From Halopseudomonas aestusnigri (GTDB lineage: Bacteria > Pseudomonadota > Gammaproteobacteria > Pseudomonadales > Pseudomonadaceae), in contig NZ_NBYK01000016.1 in assembly GCF_002197985.1 (NCBI RefSeq), positions 1 to 64,000 of the forward strand: a stretch of 64,000 bases of DNA, given 5' to 3'. Position 1 is the first letter of the stretch, and each line of letters starts with the position of its first letter. The notes under the pieces were generated by a model. It saw only the letters and a program-made list of their open reading frames with translations. It ran no database searches and had not been told where the DNA came from. Shown piece by piece: positions 58,835 through 64,000 of this stretch. Made by a program: the position numbers and the translations under genes.

Positions 58835-59575
58835 TCAACGCACACCTACATATATTGTCCTAAAGTCTCTTCTATCGATACCGGTTTGATGGCAAAAAAC
58901 ACGACCTATTTTCGTTTTTTGCGCCCACCCACCTAAGCTATTAAAACGCGAAAATGGCCATCGTTTGTAAGCCACGCCCGGAAGTCTCTTCACCACAGAA
59001 AAGCTCGCACCGAAAACCTCACTCACTATCCAGTCGTCAAGGTTTGGCACCACTTTCTTCAAAAGAATCTCCCAATTTTCTTTCTGAGAAACAGACTCCC
59101 CCATTTCAAAAACAAAAGTTTCAGCATTATTACGAATAGCACCAAGAAGCAAGCTAATATTCTTCTGCCCACTCGGCACACACCAGTCGTAGATACCGGA
59201 TGCCCCCATCATATGATGAAGAACTGACATAAATACAGCAACATCAACTTTCTGAACGGAGTTAACCAAATCCGGAGTTATTTCAGCGCAAACAAACTCA
59301 ACATTATTAATACCCAGCCTAGCAGCCTCCATTACATTACGCTTAATAATCTCCTCATCCCCATCAACCGCGATAACCTTCTTAGCGTACTTTGCTAAAG
59401 AGAGCGAGAAATACCCACCTGAACAACCCAAATCGAGCACCACTTTATCTTTAAAATCAACCTCGCTTAACAGCAAATTCAAGCGAGACTGCATATCCCT
59501 CTGAGCACGCGCCCTAGGAGAGACATCTTCATCAACTTTCGGATGATAACCTAGCATTTCTGTACGCCTACTCAT
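58835..59575 (-). CDS. Class I SAM-dependent methyltransferase
   Basis: A 246-aa protein. Motif I is KVVLDLGCSGGYFSLSLAKYAKKVIAVDGDEEII, motif II-like ITPDLVNSVQKVDVAVFMSVLHHMMG. The C-terminal half (ETFVFEMGESVSQKENWEILLKKVVPNLDDWIVSEVFG) resembles methyltransferases of glycan clusters. It may methylate a sugar of the surface or pilin glycan and thereby cap the chain (inference). The ATG at 59575 has AAAGGG 9 bases upstream. AT-rich like its neighbours. Confidence 0.85.
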   Translation of the reverse strand: MSRRTEMLGYHPKVDEDVSPRARAQRDMQSRLNLLLSEVDFKDKVVLDLGCSGGYFSLSLAKYAKKVIAVDGDEEIIKRNVMEAARLGINNVEFVCAEITPDLVNSVQKVDVAVFMSVLHHMMGASGIYDWCVPSGQKNISLLLGAIRNNAETFVFEMGESVSQKENWEILLKKVVPNLDDWIVSEVFGASFSVVKRLPGVAYKRWPFSRFNSLGGWAQKTKIGRVFCHQTGIDRRDFRTIYVGVR

Positions 59576-59600
59576 AAAACACACCCTTTAAAATAAAACA

Positions 59601-60839
59601 TCATAAATCACGATAAAAAGAATAACTCTTTACATAAAAAACCATACCCAAAGCCATCAAAGACTCAGACAAAAAAACCGAAAACACAAAAGCACCACTT
59701 CCGAGAGTCGACACAAGAAAAAAAGAAAATAAAACCAAAAGCACAACACCCACCAACTCGAAACAAACCCTTGCAAGGGGATTACCATTAGCTATCAATA
59801 TATTTCCGGCAACCTTTCTTAAGGAAAGCCCTGGAATAGCAAGACACAACCACACAAGCATGTCTGACAACCCTCCGTAAGCCTCACCAAAAGCCCACTC
59901 CACGAACGAGGACACAATTACAAAAAACCCTGCAAGCATGACGCTAAAAATAAGTGCTACGCAAAGAAGCCAATTAACAAGGCTCATTTTCATCGAGGCT
60001 TCCCGCCCCTCCCCCCTTATCAACCGCGGCAGAACGGAAAGCACCAGTGCTATAGCTGGCAAAGTGGCCGCCCCGACAATTCTTGATGCAGCAGAGTAGA
60101 GGCCGCTCAGATCCAACGGCAACAACTTCAATGCAAGGACTTTATCCATTTCACCTGGACCAACAGCCGCTAACGAAGTCAGCGCGTAACTCGAGCTCAT
60201 CTTCAATTCTAAAAAACTAGCGATACGCCAATATTTCAACCCTAACCAAGCATTTGGAAATAAAAAGAAAACAATAAAAAAACATGCGACTGACATAATT
60301 AAATATACCAAACAAACAGCATACAAAGACGAACCTACTTCACTAAAAAGCAAAGCCAACACAGCAAACATCCGCAACCCTAACGGCATCAATGTTAACA
60401 ACTGCGATCTGACAACCTTGCCTGAAGCAAGTAATTCCATAGCGGGAAATAGAATCAAAGGGAGCAGCACCACTTCAGCCAACCCCAAATAAATAACTGC
60501 CAAGTAGGAATAGCCGTCCACCGGCAACCACCAATGCACAACCAAGCTAAAAAGAACAAACAACCCTCCACCAAGAATCAAAGTAGAGGGTACGGCATAG
60601 GCAAGAACGCTCTGTCGGCGGCTATAGTCTTTGGCCACCTCTGAAAGCAGAACAAATTGTGTCCCGAATGTTGACAGCGCCCCGAGCAACAATGCTAAGG
60701 CCGCTGCCCCGGCATAAATTCCAAACTGCTCAGGCCCAAGCATACTTGCCAACATCAGAAGGGATGACGCCTGCACTACTAAGCGCAATCCTAATATGAT
60801 GGTTGTACCAAGCGCTGAGCGCAGAATCAAAGCTTTCAA
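59601..60839 (-). CDS. Polysaccharide flippase (Wzx/MATE-like)
   Basis: A 412-aa protein with about twelve hydrophobic helices and the N-terminal pattern LGTTIILGLRLVVQASSLLMLASMLGPEQFGIYAGAAALALLLGALSTFGTQFVLLSEVAKD, typical of Wzx-type oligosaccharide translocases. A charged central loop (IRGEGREASMKM) separates the two halves. It should move undecaprenyl-linked glycan across the inner membrane. It lies between the GT2 and the methyltransferase, and no Wzy polymerase is seen in the window. The gene is clearly AT-rich. Confidence 0.87.
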   Translation of the reverse strand: MKALILRSALGTTIILGLRLVVQASSLLMLASMLGPEQFGIYAGAAALALLLGALSTFGTQFVLLSEVAKDYSRRQSVLAYAVPSTLILGGGLFVLFSLVVHWWLPVDGYSYLAVIYLGLAEVVLLPLILFPAMELLASGKVVRSQLLTLMPLGLRMFAVLALLFSEVGSSLYAVCLVYLIMSVACFFIVFFLFPNAWLGLKYWRIASFLELKMSSSYALTSLAAVGPGEMDKVLALKLLPLDLSGLYSAASRIVGAATLPAIALVLSVLPRLIRGEGREASMKMSLVNWLLCVALIFSVMLAGFFVIVSSFVEWAFGEAYGGLSDMLVWLCLAIPGLSLRKVAGNILIANGNPLARVCFELVGVVLLVLFSFFLVSTLGSGAFVFSVFLSESLMALGMVFYVKSYSFYRDL

Positions 60840-60924
60840 AAAAACCTCTTAAACTATAACCGAAATATCGGGAGATTTTCGGCGACTGCCCTGAAAACAC
60901 TTATGTGTACAACCTAATAACTAT

Positions 60925-61776
60925 TTACGCCTTATCTTTATACATTAACGCAGTAATCTGCTCCGAAATGAGCCCCATCAAAAAGACCATCACGCTACCA
61001 GTGTAAAGAAGTGCACTCATATTCGTGAACCGTCCTTCCATAACCAGAGTGTAGCCATACCAGAGTGTAGCGATGAAAAACGCCAACACAGACACCGGCG
61101 CAAACAATTTCAAAGGTGAATACAAGGTACCAACCTTGAAGATAATCAACAAAAATCGCACACCGTCCTTCAGAGGTTTTATATGGCTTTTCCCTACACG
61201 CGATGCCGCATGAATTGGCTCATATGCAACTGAATAACCGGCCCGGAAGAACGCCATAGTGGAAGTCGTAGGATAGGAAAACCCATTAGGTAGAAGGTAG
61301 AGAAACTCTCGAAACTTATCGGCGCTAACCGCACGAAATCCCGATGTCAGATCTTCTACCTTATGGCCTGTCATATAAGTCGCTAGCCGATTATAGAAAC
61401 CGTTTGCCAACCCACGCCCAACACTAGCCTGGGAGCCTTGTTGGCGGGCACCTACAACAAGGTCGTATCCCTCGCCAATGCGAGCAAGCAGGCGCTCAAT
61501 ATCTGCCGGGGCATGCTGGCCGTCAGCATCCATAAACACGATCACCTCACCGGCAGCAGCACGGGCGCCTGACTTGATTGCCGCACCATTCCCCTTGCTA
61601 TAAGGATGCGACACAACCTTGGCTCCCGCTTCGCTAGCCAACGCTGCAGTGCGGTCGGTGGACCCATCGTCCACCACGATGACTTCAACGTCTGGATAGA
61701 GCGCCCTGATGGCACTGACCACGATTGCAACTGTCGCTGCCTCGTTCTTGGCTGGCATGACCACACTGACTTTCAC
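60925..61776 (-). CDS. GT2 polyprenyl-phosphate glycosyltransferase
   Basis: A 283-aa GT-A enzyme of the DPM1/DolP-mannose synthase type: VVMPAKNEAATVAIVVSAIRALYPDVEVIVVDDGSTDRT, then IVFMDADGQHAPADIERLL with the metal-binding DAD. Two C-terminal transmembrane helices follow (LFAPVSVLAFFIATLWYGYTLV and LLYTGSVMVFLMGLISEQI). Such enzymes load one sugar onto polyprenyl phosphate as donor for GT-C transferases. It is translated from a GTG that overlaps the stop of the GT-C gene (ATGA-like), so the two probably act together. Confidence 0.88.
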   Translation of the reverse strand: MKVSVVMPAKNEAATVAIVVSAIRALYPDVEVIVVDDGSTDRTAALASEAGAKVVSHPYSKGNGAAIKSGARAAAGEVIVFMDADGQHAPADIERLLARIGEGYDLVVGARQQGSQASVGRGLANGFYNRLATYMTGHKVEDLTSGFRAVSADKFREFLYLLPNGFSYPTTSTMAFFRAGYSVAYEPIHAASRVGKSHIKPLKDGVRFLLIIFKVGTLYSPLKLFAPVSVLAFFIATLWYGYTLVMEGRFTNMSALLYTGSVMVFLMGLISEQITALMYKDKA

Positions 61777-63713
61777 GGCTGACTCTCCTTCATCGCGGTG
61801 GCGACCGCTTCGCGCATCGCAGATATCTGCTCTTCGGGCAGCTGCCTAATGACGTCTGGAAGCAGCTCTCGGCGCGCCAAAGCCTGAGCAGCGCGCTCGA
61901 CGTCACCCAGCTCGAGCGCATAATAGACTTGGTACTGCAGCACCGGCAGCGCCTCGGGGGCAATATTTTCAGCCGCCGCCAGCGAGGCCCAAACCTCCTG
62001 AACGTCACCCAACTCCTGCGCAGCAATAGCTCGGACAAAATAGATTTTTGCACCGTACACTTGCACATTCATTTTGCTGCTATCACGCATACCGTCGATA
62101 AGCGCCAGCAAATCGGAGTAACTCAACGGAGCACACGCGTTTGACTTGATCAGTTCCTGCAGATTGAACAACTGATCGACAACAGCTACGTTGATTCTCC
62201 CTAGACGCGCGACGTCTAGGGCTTCCGCCATCCGTGCTCGCGTATCCTCAGGGGGAGTCAATGAGCATGAGTACATAAGCGCCTGCACTCGTACGTCCAG
62301 GCAATCCGGGCAGGCGGTCTTTGTCCTGTCTAGCACTTTCATCGCGAAGGCCTGACGCTCGCGACTTATATACTCGTTGTTCGACTCTTCAAGCCCTTTG
62401 AAGTCGCTATTCATCTCCACAAACACCGCATGTAAAGCGGCACGTGCGGAACCTGGATGGCGAGCATTCCAGCTTTCTGCAGCCTTACCCGGCTGCCCCC
62501 AGAGCACAGTCATGGCAAACAGAACTGTCGACAACAGGACGATGTAACCACCCAGCAAATAGGGCGCGACCCCCGCCAAACGCCCCTTGGCCGTAAAAGC
62601 CCCGACACTAAGAAAGAGGCAAATGCCATAAACGGCAATGTAATTGCGGTGCTCGAAATACAGCTCCAGCAAAATACTGGTGGACTCAATCAGGTGCCCA
62701 GCAAGAAACCAGAAAACAGCCAGAGCGAACCATTTGTATCGATGGCGCCAGGCAAAGGCGAGGCCCAGCAGAAGCAACCAGCCTAACGCTGCAGTAATCG
62801 TTTGCAGGCCAACAGGCTTGGCCGGGTAGTAATCGTGGAACGGACCGAAGGCGGTAGGCGACTGCGGCAAAAAGGCACGCAGCAGGTACTCCCACAACAC
62901 CACCTGCTCAGTCATGAACCGGTCAAAGGGTGTTAGCCCCCGGTATTCGTCAAAGCGGAACCAGTCCATTCGCAGTGGCGAGATATAAAAAATCACAAAT
63001 ACCAGGGGCAAAAGTAACGTCACGCGACGCAACAGCGCCACCTTGCCTGAATACCCACCCCCAACTGCGGGACGTAGGAGGAAATCGATAATAAGCGCAA
63101 ACACTGGGAATAGAGCACCGCTTTCTTTGGAAAAAATCGAAAGCAGGGTCCCAGCACCCAGCGCCGCCATCTGCCAGACGTAACCCAACAAAGGGCGCTG
63201 CTCAGCCAAGGCATAACCACGCACAAAGCCGATAAGGCCCAACAGACCAAAAAAGGAGGCAAGTCCGGTCATGCGCTGAATCGCAATAAGTGAGGTAGAT
63301 GCCAGCAACGGCATCACGGCCCAGAGCATCGCTGCTCCTAGCGCAATCCTGAACCGTAGATCGGCGTCCACTGAAGGGCACCGTGCAAGTATGGAATGCC
63401 CGAGAGTCAGCAGGAGAATGAAGTTGCCGCAATGCAGGAGAACGTTAGCCGCCAAAATCGCTTGCGCGTTCTCCGGCCAACCGGCGCTGAAGGGTAAAAA
63501 GCTCAATAACGCCAGTGGCCTGCCCAAAGGACCGGCTTGCCCGCCAGAGACAAACTGCCAAGCCGAATGCCAATCTGTTATCTGATCCAACCCACGCAGG
63601 TTGGAGTAATCATCATAATAAAGCGCACCGGAGGTAGCCGGCAGATACAGTAAAAACACGGCAACGGCGCACAGCAGCGCCAACACCAGCCTGATCGAGA
63701 TTCTCACCGGCAA
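61773..63713 (-). CDS. GT-C membrane glycosyltransferase beside pilA (candidate pilin glycosyltransferase)
   Basis: A 646-aa protein. Residues about 1-420 hold roughly eleven transmembrane helices, with the acidic first loop YYDDYSNLRGLDQITDWHSA that carries the catalytic Asp of GT-C enzymes, and ELYFEHRNYIAVYGICLFLS near the end of the membrane part. The last 220 residues are helical and TPR-like (IYFVRAIAAQELGDVQEVWASLAAAENIAPEALPVLQYQVYYALELGDVERAA). It follows pilA directly, the place of tfpW/tfpO pilin glycosylation genes in Pseudomonas, and is coupled to a polyprenyl-phosphate GT2. TTG start with AAGGA five bases upstream. Confidence 0.75.
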   Translation of the reverse strand: MPVRISIRLVLALLCAVAVFLLYLPATSGALYYDDYSNLRGLDQITDWHSAWQFVSGGQAGPLGRPLALLSFLPFSAGWPENAQAILAANVLLHCGNFILLLTLGHSILARCPSVDADLRFRIALGAAMLWAVMPLLASTSLIAIQRMTGLASFFGLLGLIGFVRGYALAEQRPLLGYVWQMAALGAGTLLSIFSKESGALFPVFALIIDFLLRPAVGGGYSGKVALLRRVTLLLPLVFVIFYISPLRMDWFRFDEYRGLTPFDRFMTEQVVLWEYLLRAFLPQSPTAFGPFHDYYPAKPVGLQTITAALGWLLLLGLAFAWRHRYKWFALAVFWFLAGHLIESTSILLELYFEHRNYIAVYGICLFLSVGAFTAKGRLAGVAPYLLGGYIVLLSTVLFAMTVLWGQPGKAAESWNARHPGSARAALHAVFVEMNSDFKGLEESNNEYISRERQAFAMKVLDRTKTACPDCLDVRVQALMYSCSLTPPEDTRARMAEALDVARLGRINVAVVDQLFNLQELIKSNACAPLSYSDLLALIDGMRDSSKMNVQVYGAKIYFVRAIAAQELGDVQEVWASLAAAENIAPEALPVLQYQVYYALELGDVERAAQALARRELLPDVIRQLPEEQISAMREAVATAMKESQP

Positions 63714-63742
63714 AAATATCCTTATTAGTACTAACTGAAAAC

Positions 63743-63774
63743 AAAAAACCCCGGCAGGAAACGCCGGGGTTTTT
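63743..63774 (-). terminator. Rho-independent terminator of pilA
   Basis: CCCCGGC and GCCGGGG form a stem around a short loop, followed on the minus strand by a run of six T. It lies 14 bases after the pilA stop and before the GT-C gene, so most pilA transcripts should end here, with readthrough or a separate promoter feeding the glycosylation genes. Confidence 0.9.
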
Positions 63775-63787
63775 GGTCACACAAGTA

Positions 63788-64000
63788 TCAACCGCGGCAG
63801 GAGCCCGGCATCCACTTGGTCGGAGTGCCAGAGCAAACCCACTCACCAATGCGATTAGGACCTGTGTCAGAAGGCTTCAGGAATACTGTAACTTCTTCAC
63901 CAAAACCTGCCCCTTTCGCTGTTACCAGACCGCTAGTGCCATTAACCTCCAATGACGAAACATATTGGGTAGCGACGAAACCGGTGGAGCAGCTGTCCAA
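63788..64000 (-). CDS. pilA: Major type IV pilin PilA, C-terminal part
   Basis: The minus-strand frame is open to the right window edge. The 70 visible residues are beta-rich (VATQYVSSLEVNGTSGLVTAKGAGFGEEVTVFLKP) and end EWVCSGTPTKWMPGSCRG, the disulfide-bounded D-loop of Pseudomonas pilins. The N-terminal helix and prepilin leader lie outside. A further Cys (DSCSTGFV) occurs near the visible start. The C-terminal residue is Gly after CR, not the Ser that is the TfpO glycosylation site in P. aeruginosa group I pilins, so glycosylation, if any, would be internal. Confidence 0.88.
   Translation of the reverse strand: MDSCSTGFVATQYVSSLEVNGTSGLVTAKGAGFGEEVTVFLKPSDTGPNRIGEWVCSGTPTKWMPGSCRG

Overview
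The window looks like a Pseudomonas-lineage gammaproteobacterium, plausibly of the marine Halopseudomonas type. This is inferred from Pseudomonas-type minor pilin, PilA and WbpA proteins, REP palindromes headed by GTAG, and a wax ester synthase next to a patatin lipase. No 16S or other phylogenetic marker is present, so the genus is an inference. Most of the DNA is GC-rich; the stretch 57.3-60.9 kb is clearly AT-rich.

Layout: (1) 1-1.26 kb holds a REP-associated tyrosine transposase (cut by the window edge) and a tandem array of six REP palindromes with an exact 118-bp period. (2) 1.3-6 kb is host lipid metabolism: patatin phospholipase, wax ester synthase/diacylglycerol acyltransferase, and a DUF2855 protein. 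(3) 6.2-12.4 kb is the type IV pilus tip operon pilE-pilV-pilW-pilX-pilY1-fimT. pilW is frameshifted near its 3' end. (4) 12,768-49,066 is a complete Mu-like (B3/D3112-type, long-tailed) transposable prophage of 36,299 bp. It has TGT...ACA ends and a 6-bp target duplication CCTTCT. (5) 49.07-50.9 kb is REP-rich host DNA with a tnpB remnant that has removed the 5' end of a glutamine amidotransferase gene. (6) 51.0-55.6 kb (+ strand) carries wbpA, an OafA-type acyltransferase and a glycosyltransferase. (7) 55.6-64 kb (- strand) carries, from the right edge, the 3' end of pilA, a GT-C membrane glycosyltransferase, a polyprenyl-phosphate-type GT2, a flippase, a methyltransferase, an unknown protein and two GT4 enzymes: a candidate pilin or surface glycosylation cluster.

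Prophage logic: the repressor and a Ner-like gene diverge at about 39.15 kb around an 18-bp perfect palindrome. Rightward (+) come regulators, the MuA-like DDE transposase, the MuB-like ATPase, DUF3164, DUF2786, GemA and a Mor-type activator. Leftward (-) come a lysogeny module, lysis genes (holin, SLT endolysin, Rz with nested Rz1), packaging and head genes, tail genes, a tail tip protein, and a com-dam DNA modification pair. Three intergenic gaps in the leftward region share a 21-base motif (GT-N2-TTTGWAC-N2-GGGCAAAA) just upstream of the holin, protease and tape-measure genes. These are candidate late promoters comparable to Plys, PI and PP of Mu.

Several genes too short for ordinary ORF calling are described: com (38 aa), two small membrane proteins (59 and 42 aa) and the nested Rz1. 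The most unusual observations are the late-promoter motif, a compact four-stem structure between the F-like and G-like genes, a peptide motif shared by the repressor tail and the head of the adjacent membrane protein, eight F-A/S-E tripeptides in the protease/scaffold, and the pilA-linked glycosylation cassette.
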